Shown here: positions 9,476-18,356 of the stretch, piece after piece | How the letters are laid out: every line of letters begins with the position of its first letter | Numbering within the stretch: position 1 is the stretch's first letter | Assembly (NCBI RefSeq): GCF_008831155.1 | Contig: NZ_WBKB01000002.1 | Span: forward strand, 124,001-188,000 | From: Gulosibacter chungangensis | GTDB lineage: Bacteria > Actinomycetota > Actinomycetes > Actinomycetales > Microbacteriaceae | Reading direction: 5' to 3' | DNA length: 64,000 nucleotides | Program-made: the position numbers and the translations under genes | The notes under the pieces: model-generated | Databases searched by the model: none | Seen by the model: only the letters and a program-made list of their open reading frames with translations | Told to the model about the DNA's origin: nothing

Positions 9476-9565
9476 GGATTGCAGGTTAGTCCTAACGTCG
9501 TTGAATATTCGATTGAAACTCCGAGCCGGTACGCAGGAAGCGCTGGGATCTGAGAACATTGAAAG

Positions 9566-9910
9566 GTGTCAACGCAATACTCAACCACTGAATGGTTCTC
9601 ACTACCCGAAGCGGCGAAGGAGCTTGGTGTTTCTTCGGGTCGTCTCCACCGGCTCCTGGAAGACCGATACCTTCTCGCAGTGAAGCATGAAGGAGCCCTT
9701 CGTGTTCCGAAGCTATTCATCAAGAATGGCGAACCCTTGGCCGGACTTCGCGGCACACTCACCCTGCTCTCTGACCACGGGGTCGTCGACCACGAGGCCA
9801 TGGAATGGTTGTTGAGTGAAGACGAAGTACTCGGGGTGACCCCGACTCAAGCCCTGCATGAAGGCCGCAAGTCGTCGGTCCGCCGCTCAGTACAACTCCT
9901 CGCGATTTAG
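9566..9910 (+). CDS. Small DNA-binding protein, Rv2175c family
   Basis: A 114-residue protein beginning with a winged-helix-like segment (WFSLPEAAKELGVSSGRLHRLLEDRYLLAV) in which the helix-turn-helix spans about residues 10-40. The C-terminal half (LRGTLTLLSDHGVVDHEAMEWLL) matches the Rv2175c family. In M. tuberculosis, Rv2175c is a substrate of PknL, and phosphorylation blocks its DNA binding. Here it is divergent from the PknL-type kinase gene, so a kinase-substrate pair is a reasonable inference. Several Ser/Thr residues near the N-terminus (STQYSTTE) could be phospho-acceptors. The start is GTG at 9566 with GAAAG just upstream. Confidence 0.75.
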   Translation: MSTQYSTTEWFSLPEAAKELGVSSGRLHRLLEDRYLLAVKHEGALRVPKLFIKNGEPLAGLRGTLTLLSDHGVVDHEAMEWLLSEDEVLGVTPTQALHEGRKSSVRRSVQLLAI

Positions 9911-9963
9911 GTCTCGCGCTGTAGTCACGAAGTCCGATTCTACTGGGGCCGCTTGCCGGAGTG

Positions 9964-11052
9964 CTACTGCTCTCGGCGGGCAGCCTCAGTGGCTAGCTTT
10001 CGGAAGTGTTCCCGCGTGGTGTCGTCGAGGTCGATGGCAGCCATTGCGGTGAGCGCCTCATCCAGCCACTGCTGAATCTGCGTTTCGACGGCGTCGAGTG
10101 CTCCGCAGTCGCGGATGGCCTGCTGCATACGAATAATTTCATCCGCATGCAGGTCCTGTGCGCCGAGTCGCTGCTCGAAGAATGCCGCAGTTGTAGCATC
10201 CGCACGCTGATCGACTTCGGCGATGATGAGCGTGCGCTTTCCCTCGCGCAGATCATCACCGGAAGGCTTCCCGGTCACACGCTCATCGCCAAAGACGCTG
10301 ATTACGTCGTCACGAAGCTGAAAGGCTAGCCCGAGAGGAAGGCCCATGGCGCGGATTTTTTCGACCAGGTCGTCATCGGCGCCAGCGAGCCGGGCGCCGA
10401 TGACCAGAGGTGCTTCGACGGAATAGCGGGCGGATTTTGACGTCGCAATCGCAATTGCTCGATCGGCGCGATCTTGCGGCGCGATCTGTTGCCAGGAGAG
10501 TTCCGCCGCAACGTCAAGGTACTGTCCGGCAGTAACTTCGGTGCGCATCCGCGAGAATTCAGCGATCGCCCTCTGCCCGCGGCTGGTGCGGACGCGTGAG
10601 GCCGCCTCCAAACGAAGATCATCGCTCCACATGAGGAGCAGGTCGCCCGCCAGGATCGCTGCAGATAGTCCGAAGTGGTCGGCATCCCCCACCCAGCCCT
10701 GCTTTTGGTGCAGCGCTTCGAAGGCTCGGTGTGTTGACAGCTGACCGCGGCGGGTATCGGACCGATCGAGAATGTCGTCATGCACGAGGGCAGCCGCGTG
10801 AAAGAGTTCGAGTGCCGTAGCGGCATCGACAACCGCACGGCCGAGCTCCGGATCGGGGGCGCTCGGCGACATCCGTGCGCCGGCCGCGAGGAATCGTGCG
10901 CGGGTGCGTTTTCCCCCCGCGGTAAATGTGATCAGTTGGTCCATCACCGGGCCGAGCTCAGGGCTGAGTGATTCGAGGACGGGGCGGCGCTCGGCGAACA
11001 GCGCATCAAGCCGAGCGGACACAGACTCTACGAGGGGCAGACTTTCAGGCAC
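9964..11052 (-). CDS. Polyprenyl diphosphate synthase (geranylgeranyl type)
   Basis: Condenses isopentenyl diphosphate with an allylic diphosphate to make a C15-C20 or longer prenyl diphosphate for quinones, carotenoids or lipids. The first aspartate-rich motif is DDILD at residues 92-96 with RRG just behind. The second, in FQLRDDVISVFGD near residue 245, shows the DDxxxxxxD-type spacing. At 362 residues it is slightly long because of the C-terminus. Position next to the PknL/Rv2175c pair parallels idsA2 (Rv2173) in mycobacteria; chain length cannot be told from sequence alone. The start is GTG at 11052; AAGG lies 7 nt upstream, but TATAAG lies only 8 nt upstream, so the message may also be leaderless. 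Confidence 0.87.
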   Translation of the reverse strand: MPESLPLVESVSARLDALFAERRPVLESLSPELGPVMDQLITFTAGGKRTRARFLAAGARMSPSAPDPELGRAVVDAATALELFHAAALVHDDILDRSDTRRGQLSTHRAFEALHQKQGWVGDADHFGLSAAILAGDLLLMWSDDLRLEAASRVRTSRGQRAIAEFSRMRTEVTAGQYLDVAAELSWQQIAPQDRADRAIAIATSKSARYSVEAPLVIGARLAGADDDLVEKIRAMGLPLGLAFQLRDDVISVFGDERVTGKPSGDDLREGKRTLIIAEVDQRADATTAAFFEQRLGAQDLHADEIIRMQQAIRDCGALDAVETQIQQWLDEALTAMAAIDLDDTTREHFRKLATEAARREQ

Positions 11053-11079
11053 TCCCTAACCTTATAAGGGTGTGAGGCC

Positions 11080-11085
11080 TACAAT
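11080..11085 (+). promoter_or_regulatory. -10 box (TACAAT) of the DUF3040 gene
   Basis: TACAAT lies 52 nt before the ATG of the DUF3040 gene. It is in the short divergent space shared with the polyprenyl synthase gene, whose own TATAAG lies at 11061-11066 on the minus strand. Confidence 0.5.
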
Positions 11086-11137
11086 AGAGAGTCAGGGTTA
11101 TAACCGCGGGATTTTTACCGCAGAGTGCGAGGGAATC

Positions 11138-11542
11138 ATGGCACTGTCGGAGCAAGAGCAACGTCTGTTGGAGGAGATGGAGCGCAGCCTCTATCAAAAC
11201 GACGCGGACGTGATGTCAACTACGCCCAAGGGCGGTCAAATGGCGTCAGCGAAGGCAATCACGATCATCGTGCTCTCGGTCGTAGTTGGTCTCGGCATTG
11301 TCGTCGCCGGGATCGCATCCTCGTACTGGTGGATTGGCCTAATCGGTTTTGTTGTCATGATCGCTGGTATCGTCTGGGCACTTCGCGGTGCGAATAACTC
11401 AGAGCTAGGTGAAGCCGCAGAATTCCCGTCCTCGGGCAGTGGACGCAACCCCGGTTCGAGCGCGAAGCCACGAAAGACTGGCGGTTCCTTTATGGACCGC
11501 GTCGAGGACCGCTGGGAGCGTCGTCAAGATGGCGACCTCTAA
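11138..11542 (+). CDS. DUF3040 domain membrane protein
   Basis: A 134-residue protein whose first residues, ALSEQEQRLLEEMERSLY, are the hallmark of the actinobacterial DUF3040 family. Two adjacent hydrophobic segments (roughly residues 35-58 and 60-78) form a membrane hairpin, followed by a polar, glycine/serine-rich and basic C-terminal tail. The function is unknown. Members of the family regularly sit just upstream of mraZ and the dcw cluster, as here. The frame is open further upstream, but ATG 11138 is chosen since it starts the conserved segment and is preceded by GAGGGA. Confidence 0.82.
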   Translation: MALSEQEQRLLEEMERSLYQNDADVMSTTPKGGQMASAKAITIIVLSVVVGLGIVVAGIASSYWWIGLIGFVVMIAGIVWALRGANNSELGEAAEFPSSGSGRNPGSSAKPRKTGGSFMDRVEDRWERRQDGDL

Positions 11543-11615
11543 CGGTTAGCAGGTGAGGGTGCAACAACTCGTCACGTAGACGCACCTCCACAACCCTCCC
11601 CGCATCCCTCCCGTT

Positions 11616-11657
11616 CGCCTTGGGGTCGATCAATCGATCGGCCCCAAGGCGTTTTTT
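11616..11657 (+). terminator. Intrinsic terminator after the DUF3040 gene
   Basis: A 16-bp stem with one G-T pair (11616-11631 with 11636-11651), loop AATC, followed by six T. It is a classical Rho-independent terminator and insulates the dcw cluster. Confidence 0.9.
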
Positions 11658-11809
11658 GTGCCGTTTATCGACTGATGAGCCCAAGGAACGGCCCAGGTGA
11701 GCGCAGTCGTGAAGTTTCCCTCCACATCCCTCCCCGTGCGTACTGCCCAGCATTCTCAATGGAATTGTCAGGAAGTTACCCGGTCAGGATGTCCTTTTTC
11801 GGTAGCGTG

Positions 11810-11853
11810 TGGGGTGATGTGGAGTAAAGTGGGGGCATGTGGGAGCCCTGGGA
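11810..11853 (+). promoter_or_regulatory. MraZ-box array upstream of mraZ
   Basis: Four TGGNN pentamers (TGGGG, TGGAG, TGGGG, TGGGA) begin at 11810, 11820, 11830 and 11840, an exact 10-bp period, with a fifth TGGGA at 11849. Arrays of TGGGN repeats spaced by 5 nt are the known operators of MraZ, which acts on its own cluster. All repeats are therefore on one face of the helix, as expected for the ring-shaped MraZ oligomer. The TAAAGT inside the array could serve as -10. Confidence 0.8.
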
Positions 11854-11874
11854 GACGAGAGGAGGGCGATCGCG

Positions 11875-12306
11875 ATGTTTCTCGGCACGTATTCGCCCAA
11901 ACTCGACGACAAGGGGCGACTGATCTTGCCGGCGAAATTTCGTGAAGATCTCGCGGAAGGCGTTGTGCTCACGCGAGGGCAGGACCGATGCGTCTACGTG
12001 TTCTCCAGCAGTGAATTTGAGGGTTTCCACGCGCAGATTCGCCAGGCGCCGGTCACGAGCAAACAGGCCCGTGACTATCTCCGACTGTTGCTCAGCGCCG
12101 CTCACGCTGAGACGCCTGACAAGCAGGGGCGGATCACGATTCCGCCACAACTGCGGAAATATGCGGGTCTTGATCGCGAACTCGCGGTCATTGGTGCGGG
12201 GACTCGCGCAGAAATTTGGGATGCAACCGCATGGGATGCATACGTGGAGGCCAATGAGGCGGCCTTCTCTGAGACCGCTGAGGAGGTGATTCCGGGATTG
12301 CTCTAG
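11875..12306 (+). CDS. mraZ: Transcriptional regulator MraZ
   Basis: A DNA-binding regulator with two AbrB-like swapped-hairpin repeats that controls the division and cell-wall cluster. It begins with [23 protein letters not shown], the first conserved repeat, and the second repeat is [13 protein letters not shown] near residue 85. The 143-residue length is usual. The frame is open upstream to 11839, but ATG 11875 starts the conserved sequence and is preceded by GAGGAGGGCG. It sits first in the dcw cluster, directly after its predicted binding-site array. Confidence 0.95.
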   Translation: MFLGTYSPKLDDKGRLILPAKFREDLAEGVVLTRGQDRCVYVFSSSEFEGFHAQIRQAPVTSKQARDYLRLLLSAAHAETPDKQGRITIPPQLRKYAGLDRELAVIGAGTRAEIWDATAWDAYVEANEAAFSETAEEVIPGLL

Positions 12307-12450
12307 CTCCTGTTCTGAGACCCCAAGCCGTTTCTCGCTCTGAGGCACCTTCCCCGGCAGCAGATCGAACATCCTGCGGCAATTTCGACAGCAGGTCGGA
12401 ATGGCTCGGGCTCTGGGAACAGGAAGTGGGAAGAGAAATTCCCGAACATT

Positions 12451-13419
12451 ATGAATGACGCACAGAACTTCAATGAGATTCACACCCCGGTGCTGGTCGA
12501 CCGTGTGGTTGAGCTCGTGGCGCCAGCGCTGCAAGGTGAAAACGCGCTCTATGTGGATGGCACGTTGGGCATGGGCGGTCATGCCGAAGCGGTGCTGCGC
12601 GCCTGCCCCAACGCAAAACTGATCGGATTTGATCGGGATGCTGAAGCGATCGCCATTGCGCGTGAACGCTTGGCAGGTTTTGCTGACCGAGTGCAGACGG
12701 TGCACGCCGTCTACGACGAATTTGCGGACCGACTTGACGACCTCGGCGTAGCTGAAATTGATGCGGTCTTCTTCGACCTCGGGGTCTCATCCCTGCAGTT
12801 AGACGAGGCCGAGCGAGGCTTCTCTTATATGCAGGATGCCCCGCTCGATATGCGAATGAACCGAAGCGAGGGGATCACGGCGGCCGATCTCATCGCTGAA
12901 CTCTCGGAAGCAGAACTGCGGGAACTGTTCTATCGCTACGGTGATGAGAAGCTTGCGCCGCGCTACGCCCGTGCCATCGTGGCGGCCCGCGAGATCTCGG
13001 CGATCGAGACTACCGGTCAACTCGTCGACATCCTGCAGAAAGCGACTCCAGCGGCCAAGCGAAATGCGGGGCATCCGGCTAAACGTGTTTTCCAAGCGTT
13101 GCGCATCCGCGTCAACGGTGAGCTTGACGCACTCGAGTCCGCGTTGCCCCAGGCCTTAGACCGCACTCGGCTCGGTGGTCGAGTCGTGGTGGAGGCGTAT
13201 CAGTCGCTCGAAGACCGATTTGTGAAGCGGACGTTCAGCGAAGTTACGGAATCTTCGGCGCCGCGAGACCTGCCGTTTATCCCGGATGACATGCAGCCCG
13301 AATTCCGACTCCTGACAAGAGGCGCAGAACGTGCCACGGATGCTGAAGCCGAGCTCAACCCTCGTGCCAAGCCCGTGCGTTTGCGTGCGGTTGAGCGAAT
13401 CCGGAGCCGCAAGTCATGA
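12451..13419 (+). CDS. rsmH: 16S rRNA (cytosine-1402 N4)-methyltransferase
   Basis: Methylates N4 of C1402 in 16S rRNA using S-adenosylmethionine (old name MraW). Conserved features are HTPVLVDRVVELV at the N-terminus, the SAM-binding VDGTLGMGGHAEA near residue 35, FFDLGVSS, DMRMN, and the C-terminal GGRVVVEAYQSLEDRFVK. It is full length at 322 residues. The ATG at 12451 has no close ribosome-binding site; GGGAAGAG is 15-22 nt away, so initiation may be weak. Its stop overlaps the ftsL start (ATGA). A gap of 144 bp separates it from mraZ. Confidence 0.95.
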   Translation: MNDAQNFNEIHTPVLVDRVVELVAPALQGENALYVDGTLGMGGHAEAVLRACPNAKLIGFDRDAEAIAIARERLAGFADRVQTVHAVYDEFADRLDDLGVAEIDAVFFDLGVSSLQLDEAERGFSYMQDAPLDMRMNRSEGITAADLIAELSEAELRELFYRYGDEKLAPRYARAIVAAREISAIETTGQLVDILQKATPAAKRNAGHPAKRVFQALRIRVNGELDALESALPQALDRTRLGGRVVVEAYQSLEDRFVKRTFSEVTESSAPRDLPFIPDDMQPEFRLLTRGAERATDAEAELNPRAKPVRLRAVERIRSRKS

Positions 13420-13964
13420 GCGCAGCACCACAGTCAGTACCTCAGCGGCCGCTACGCTCCGATGGCAGCGGCGGGCCGCGGCTCAGGCTTGTCGAGGGGC
13501 TGCGGAATGCGACGAAGGTTTCTTCTCGCGGTATTTGGATTGCCGTCGCGATCGTGATCGTGGCCTTTGCCGTGCAGTTATTCCTCTCCACGATCATCGT
13601 GGAGGATGCGTACCGAACGAGTGAACTGGAACAGCAGCATCTTGAACTCGAGCGCGAGCACACGGCAGCGCTGGAGAAATCAGATGCTCAGGATTCGCCG
13701 CAATATCTGGCGGAGCAGGCTACGGAGCTCGGGATGGTTCCGGCCGGAAGTAGCGTGTTTCTCGACCTGGAAAGCCAGACAGTAGTGGAAGGCGATACTC
13801 AGGTAGCGCCCCGCGCAGAAGTCGACGCCAGTCTCGTGCCGAATGCAGTGTTGAACCCGGCTGACGAAGATGAGCAGACGGAGGAGAACGGTGAGTCAGG
13901 TGAGAAAAAGACCGAATCTGCCGTACCTTCAGAGTTCGAAATGCACTCGCCGAGCACCCGGTAA
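13416..13964 (+). CDS. ftsL: FtsL-like cell division protein
   Basis: A small bitopic membrane protein between rsmH and ftsI, the standard ftsL position. Residues 1-38 are cytoplasmic and basic, one transmembrane helix lies at about 40-62 (IWIAVAIVIVAFAVQLF), then comes a periplasmic coiled coil (SELEQQHLELEREHTAALEK) and the QYLAEQATELGMVPA motif seen in actinobacterial FtsL/SepFtsL-like proteins. The last 50 residues are acidic and probably disordered. FtsL joins FtsQ and FtsB in activating the FtsWI synthase. The start ATG overlaps the rsmH stop, so translation is coupled. Assignment rests on position and topology as the primary sequence is poorly conserved. Confidence 0.8.
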   Translation: MSAAPQSVPQRPLRSDGSGGPRLRLVEGLRNATKVSSRGIWIAVAIVIVAFAVQLFLSTIIVEDAYRTSELEQQHLELEREHTAALEKSDAQDSPQYLAEQATELGMVPAGSSVFLDLESQTVVEGDTQVAPRAEVDASLVPNAVLNPADEDEQTEENGESGEKKTESAVPSEFEMHSPSTR

Positions 13965-14028
13965 ATTTTCCTCGGTGAAGCAGTAATCGTGAGCGGGATG
14001 TGCATCCGTTCGCCGGAAGGGATCAGAC

Positions 14029-15810
14029 TTGGCCAAGCCTCGCAAAGCCAACGTGCGGGCCATCCTTCCTATGTTTGCGGTGGCCATTGTGGTTGTCGTG
14101 TTTATCGGTCGGTTGGTGAGCCTGCAGGTCCTCGACGCGGCCGCGATCAACTCGGAAGCTGACGGCCGCCGGGGCGTGGTGCAGACGCTCTGGGGGACTC
14201 GCGGGTCCATCGTTGACACCAACGGTGCGGTCCTGGCCTCCTCAGTGGATCGCTTTGACATCACCTTTGCGCCAGTGAACATGAGCGACTACCCGGTGAT
14301 CGATCCCGAAACCGACCAGGAAGTCACCGTCACGGTGGAAGAGTCACTGCAAAAAATTGCGGAAATCACCGATCAAGATCCGGCCGAGCTGCAGACCAGT
14401 GTGGATGCGATTATCGCCGGCGACCCGGAGTCACAGTTCGGCTATTTGGCCAGAATGGTGACGCTGGAGGAATTTCAGCAGGTTCGCGAGCTCCGCATCC
14501 CGTGGGTGTACGACGAACGGCACCCCGAGCGGGTGTATCCCAACGGGGCCGTTGGTGGAAGCATCACGGGGTTTCTTGGGAGCGATGGAACGCCGCTGGC
14601 GGGCTTGGAGCTCCAATATGACCAATGCTTGGCGGGCGCGAATGGTCAGGAAACCTATATTCGCTCGCGAGACAACGTGGCAATTCCAGGGTCGATCGTG
14701 ACGCTCACGGAACCGACCAACGGCGGTACTCTGCAGACCACGCTCGATCTCGATACCGATTACATGATGCGGCAAATCCTCGCGGAGAACGTCGAGGCGA
14801 TGGAAGCGAAATACGGCACCATCACCGTGGTCGAGGTTGAGACAGGCGAAATTCTCTCGGCAGCCGAGTACCCAGCGGTAGACCCCAACGATCCCTCGTC
14901 GGTGGATGCGGAGTATCGCGGCTCGCTCACCTTCACGGCGCCCTATGAGCCAGGCTCGATTATGAAGCCAATCACGGCGGCGTACACGTATGACAAAGGT
15001 GCCATCGACCCATTCGAGACCATCACGGTTCCGGATACCTGGCCGGGAAGCGAAGCGAACTTCAGTGACGACTCGCCTCATGATCCCGAAGAAATGAACC
15101 TCAACGGGGTCATGGCGCAATCATCCAACGTCGGAATCGTGCTGTACGGACAGCGGGTTGATGCGGCCAGCCGATACCAATATCTGCTCGACTTCGGTTT
15201 TGCGAATCAAACCGATGTGGGATTCATCGGTGAAGAGTCCGGCATCCTCTACGAGCCTGAGCAGTGGGACTCACACACCGCGCTGAGCATCATGTTTGGC
15301 CAGGGTATTTCGGTCACGGCGGCGCAGATGGCCAGTGCCTATCAAACGATTGCCAACGGTGGCACTTCGGAGTCACTCAAGCTCGTCAAGGGGTGCCTGC
15401 AGGAAGACGGAGAACTCACCGATGTTCCCGAGAGTTCTTCTAACCAGGTCATCTCTGCGGATGCCGCAGCGCTCACCCTGCAGGCCCTCGAGGCGACCGC
15501 CCAAGACAGCTGGCTCGCCGACGAGGTGGCGATTCCCGGGTATCGCGTGGGGATGAAAACGGGTACCGCTCAGGTGGTCAATCCGGAGACCGGTTTATAT
15601 GAAGAAAACAGCTACATCACCTCGATGGCGGGGGTCGCACCCATCGACGATCCGAAGTACGTCGTGATCGTCACGCTCGCCAACCCGGTTAAGATCACTA
15701 CTAGTGCTGCAACGGCCTCAGCCTGGCAACAGGCGATGTCGTACATGCTGACCTCGAATGATATTGCGCCCTCGCCAACACCATGGCCGCAGATCACGAT
15801 AGAACCGTAA
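14029..15810 (+). CDS. ftsI: Peptidoglycan D,D-transpeptidase FtsI (PBP3 class)
   Basis: Class B penicillin-binding protein that crosslinks septal peptidoglycan. After a short basic N-terminus there is one transmembrane helix (residues 12-30), a pedestal domain, and the transpeptidase domain with all three active-site motifs: SxxK as SIMK (Ser310, Lys313), SSN at 365-367 and KTGTAQ at 510. It starts with TTG at 14029, which has GAAGGG about 8 nt upstream. The N-terminal positively charged tail and 593-residue length are typical for actinobacteria. It follows ftsL and is followed 15 bp later by the Mur-ligase-like gene. Confidence 0.93.
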   Translation: MAKPRKANVRAILPMFAVAIVVVVFIGRLVSLQVLDAAAINSEADGRRGVVQTLWGTRGSIVDTNGAVLASSVDRFDITFAPVNMSDYPVIDPETDQEVTVTVEESLQKIAEITDQDPAELQTSVDAIIAGDPESQFGYLARMVTLEEFQQVRELRIPWVYDERHPERVYPNGAVGGSITGFLGSDGTPLAGLELQYDQCLAGANGQETYIRSRDNVAIPGSIVTLTEPTNGGTLQTTLDLDTDYMMRQILAENVEAMEAKYGTITVVEVETGEILSAAEYPAVDPNDPSSVDAEYRGSLTFTAPYEPGSIMKPITAAYTYDKGAIDPFETITVPDTWPGSEANFSDDSPHDPEEMNLNGVMAQSSNVGIVLYGQRVDAASRYQYLLDFGFANQTDVGFIGEESGILYEPEQWDSHTALSIMFGQGISVTAAQMASAYQTIANGGTSESLKLVKGCLQEDGELTDVPESSSNQVISADAAALTLQALEATAQDSWLADEVAIPGYRVGMKTGTAQVVNPETGLYEENSYITSMAGVAPIDDPKYVVIVTLANPVKITTSAATASAWQQAMSYMLTSNDIAPSPTPWPQITIEP

Positions 15811-15825
15811 CTCACGCAGGAAATC

Positions 15826-16941
15826 ATGCCCGAACCCAGTCTTCGCCCACACCATCCCAGGGCGCGCATCCTCTCCGAGATGTGCGCCGAGTTTGGCTTA
15901 GAGCCACACACCGATGACTTTGATACCGAACAGATCGAAGTCACGGGAGTGGTGAGCGACGCGGATCGGGTTGAATCCGGTGACATGTTCGTGGCGGACA
16001 TTGCCGCCGGACACAATCCCACCTCGCAGTTTGAGTTGGCGGTCGAACGCGGCGCCTCGAGCATCATGACTAATGCGCTTGGCGCCGAGCACGTGCAAGG
16101 AGACACAGTCCCCGTGCTGGTTGTTGAAGATCCGCGACTCGCACTCGGCCACATTGCGCGTTGGGTGTATCGAACTGATCCTGACTCGCCAAAACTCTTG
16201 GGCGTGACCGGTTCCCGAGGGAAAACCTCCGTGGTGTATCTCATCGACTACCTCCTGCAGACGCTGGGGGTCAAAACCGGAATGTCCACCAACCAGGAAC
16301 GTCATGTTGGTGACGAACGTCTCGATGCCCGGGGCGTAGCTGCGGATGCTGATGAGCTCCACGCGATGCTCGCGCGGATGCATGAAGTCGGTGTGCATGT
16401 AGCCAGCGCGGAGCTTTCGACTCAGGCTGTCATTAGGCATAACTTTGCTGGCCTTTATTTTGACGTCGCCGGCTTTTTGAATTTTGAAGCGACAGCGGAA
16501 CGGCCGGGAAGCCCTGATTCCAGCTTCGAAGCCCTCGTGGAGTTATTTTCGCCGGAACAGACCCGTCGCGGTGTGATCAACATCGACACCGAAGACGGTC
16601 AGCGATTGCTGGAAGAGACTCGCGTGCCAGTCAGCACAATTTCTATTCGAGAAGATGCTGGGGCAGACTGGTGGGTCTGCGCAGAACCGACCGAAACCGG
16701 CACACAGTTTTCAATGTACGGTCCCGATGACCGAGAACTCCACACGTGGACATCGCAAGAGGACCCCCACAGCGCCATCAACGCCGCAATGGCAATTCTG
16801 ATGATCGATGGTGCCGGGTGGGATGTGGAACAGATGCAGGATGCGCTTGGTCGCGTGGACGGGATCCAGCTGGAGCCGCGAAGCCGCGAAACATTAGACG
16901 CAGAAGCACGGGGCAGAATGAGACAGGACGACAACTTATGA
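15826..16941 (+). CDS. Truncated, catalytically degenerate MurE-like protein
   Basis: Occupies the murE position (ftsI-X-murF) and aligns by eye with MurE through domain 1 and the central ATP-binding domain, but it is 371 residues against about 500 and has no C-terminal ligase domain, so the DNPR-type amino-acid recognition region is absent. Central-domain residues are also changed: the P-loop is GSRGKTS (129-135) instead of GTNGKTT, the EVSSHAL motif is ELSTQAV with the His replaced by Gln200, the NLxxDHLD segment reads NFEATAER (219-226), and the carbamylated lysine site reads ALVELF (236 onward). It is still an intact frame with a start 16 bp after ftsI and an ATGA overlap with murF, so it is probably expressed. 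I infer a pseudoenzyme or regulatory/scaffold role; UDP-MurNAc tripeptide synthesis must be done by another MurE. Confidence 0.8.
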   Translation: MPEPSLRPHHPRARILSEMCAEFGLEPHTDDFDTEQIEVTGVVSDADRVESGDMFVADIAAGHNPTSQFELAVERGASSIMTNALGAEHVQGDTVPVLVVEDPRLALGHIARWVYRTDPDSPKLLGVTGSRGKTSVVYLIDYLLQTLGVKTGMSTNQERHVGDERLDARGVAADADELHAMLARMHEVGVHVASAELSTQAVIRHNFAGLYFDVAGFLNFEATAERPGSPDSSFEALVELFSPEQTRRGVINIDTEDGQRLLEETRVPVSTISIREDAGADWWVCAEPTETGTQFSMYGPDDRELHTWTSQEDPHSAINAAMAILMIDGAGWDVEQMQDALGRVDGIQLEPRSRETLDAEARGRMRQDDNL

Positions 16942-18356
16942 TTCCGATGACGCTACGCGAGATCGCCGAGCGGATTGACGGCAGACTCCTCCTGGCTGAA
17001 GGCACCGGCGAGGGCGACATTATTCGTGGTCTCAGCGACACCGACTCCCGCAAGATCGGGACGGGCGATATTTTCTTTGCCAAGCCGGGGGAAGTGACCG
17101 ACGGCCATCTCTATGCGCCCAAAGCCGTCGAAAACGGCGCCGCGCTCGCCGTGGTAGAGCGAGAACTTGAGTTGGGCATCCCACAAATCGTGGTTGACGA
17201 TGTCGTCGCTGCCTTGGGCCAGCTCGCGACCGAAGTCGTGGAACGAGTCCGGCAACACGGCCGGATGCGGGTAGTGGCGGTCACAGGATCAAACGGCAAG
17301 ACGACCACAAAGAACCTTCTGAAAGCAATATTTGAGCGGCACGGCAATGTCGTAGCTCCCATCGCATCCTTCAATAACGAAGTTGGTGCTCCGACCACTT
17401 TCCTGCAGGTCACTGAAGAGACCGACACGCTGATTGCCGAAATGGGCGCCAGCAAAGTCGGTGAAATTCGCTACCTCACGAATATGGCACGTCCGGACAT
17501 TGGCATTGTGCTGATGGTCGGACTCGCTCATGCGGGCGAATTCGGTGGCATCGAGATGATCGAGAAAGCCAAAGCCGAAATGGTCGAAGCTCTCGGCGAG
17601 GGTGGCGTTGCGGTGCTCAACGCGGATGACCCACGTGTTGTGAAGATGGCGCAGAAGGCTCCAGGCGAAGTGGTCTGGTTCGGACGTGGCGAAAGCGCGC
17701 AGATCAGAGCCACCGACGTTGAAGTCTCGCAGCAGGGGACCCGCTTCGTGTTGCACTCACCAAATCACGATCCAGTGTCGGTGGAATTCTCGGTGATCGG
17801 GGAACACCACGTGATGAACGCATTGGCCGCCACTGCCGCCGCACACGCTGCGGGCATCCCAATCACCGATGTGGTGGAGGTGCTGACCACGGTCACTCGC
17901 GCCGAGCGCTGGCGCATGGAGGTGCTTACGCGCGAGCCAATCACGGTGATTAATGACGCGTACAACGCCAACCCAAACTCGATGGCGGCTGCGTTGCGCA
18001 CGCTGGCACAGATCGCCAACCCCGGTCAGCGCACGGTCGCGGTGCTCGGGCAGATGTCGGAACTTGGCGATCAATCTGTGTTTGAACACGACAAACTTGG
18101 CGAATTGGCGGTGCGCCTGGGAGTTTCTCAAACCGTTGTAATCGGCCGTGACGCCCGGCCGCTGTACCTCGCCGCCGTGGCGCAGGGCAGCTGGGATAAT
18201 GAGGCGACCTTTGCCGAGGACGCAGATGAAGCGTTCGATTTTCTGCGCGGATATTTGCAGCCCGGTGACCTCGTACTCGTCAAGTCTTCCAATTCGGCTG
18301 GCTTGCGTATGCTTGGTGACCGACTCGGCGACTATGTGAAGGGAACCCTCGCTTGA
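16938..18356 (+). CDS. murF: UDP-N-acetylmuramoyl-tripeptide-D-alanyl-D-alanine ligase
   Basis: Adds D-Ala-D-Ala to the UDP-MurNAc-tripeptide in the cytoplasm. Three Mur domains are present: an N-terminal domain with [17 protein letters not shown], the ATP site [10 protein letters not shown] near residue 120 with SFNNEVGAP and [11 protein letters not shown], and the C-terminal domain with [12 protein letters not shown]. The 472-residue length is normal, in contrast to the truncated gene just upstream. Its ATG overlaps the preceding TGA, so its translation depends on that reading frame being kept open. An in-frame extension upstream to 16746 is only a shadow inside the previous gene. Confidence 0.95.
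   Translation: MIPMTLREIAERIDGRLLLAEGTGEGDIIRGLSDTDSRKIGTGDIFFAKPGEVTDGHLYAPKAVENGAALAVVERELELGIPQIVVDDVVAALGQLATEVVERVRQHGRMRVVAVTGSNGKTTTKNLLKAIFERHGNVVAPIASFNNEVGAPTTFLQVTEETDTLIAEMGASKVGEIRYLTNMARPDIGIVLMVGLAHAGEFGGIEMIEKAKAEMVEALGEGGVAVLNADDPRVVKMAQKAPGEVVWFGRGESAQIRATDVEVSQQGTRFVLHSPNHDPVSVEFSVIGEHHVMNALAATAAAHAAGIPITDVVEVLTTVTRAERWRMEVLTREPITVINDAYNANPNSMAAALRTLAQIANPGQRTVAVLGQMSELGDQSVFEHDKLGELAVRLGVSQTVVIGRDARPLYLAAVAQGSWDNEATFAEDADEAFDFLRGYLQPGDLVLVKSSNSAGLRMLGDRLGDYVKGTLA

Larger units (their letters stand above)
11543..11874. other. Intergenic region ahead of the dcw cluster
   Basis: 332 bp without a gene. It holds the DUF3040 terminator (11616-11657), a stretch of about 150 bp in which I see no open frame or structure, and the array of TGGNN MraZ boxes (11810-11853) directly before mraZ. 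Confidence 0.8.

Noticed and set aside
15826-18356. A frameshift or sequencing error splitting a normal murE
   Set aside because: The murF frame starts right at the end of the short gene and is complete from its first conserved residues, so there is no room for the missing C-terminal domain in any frame. The central domain residues are also altered, which a frameshift would not cause.
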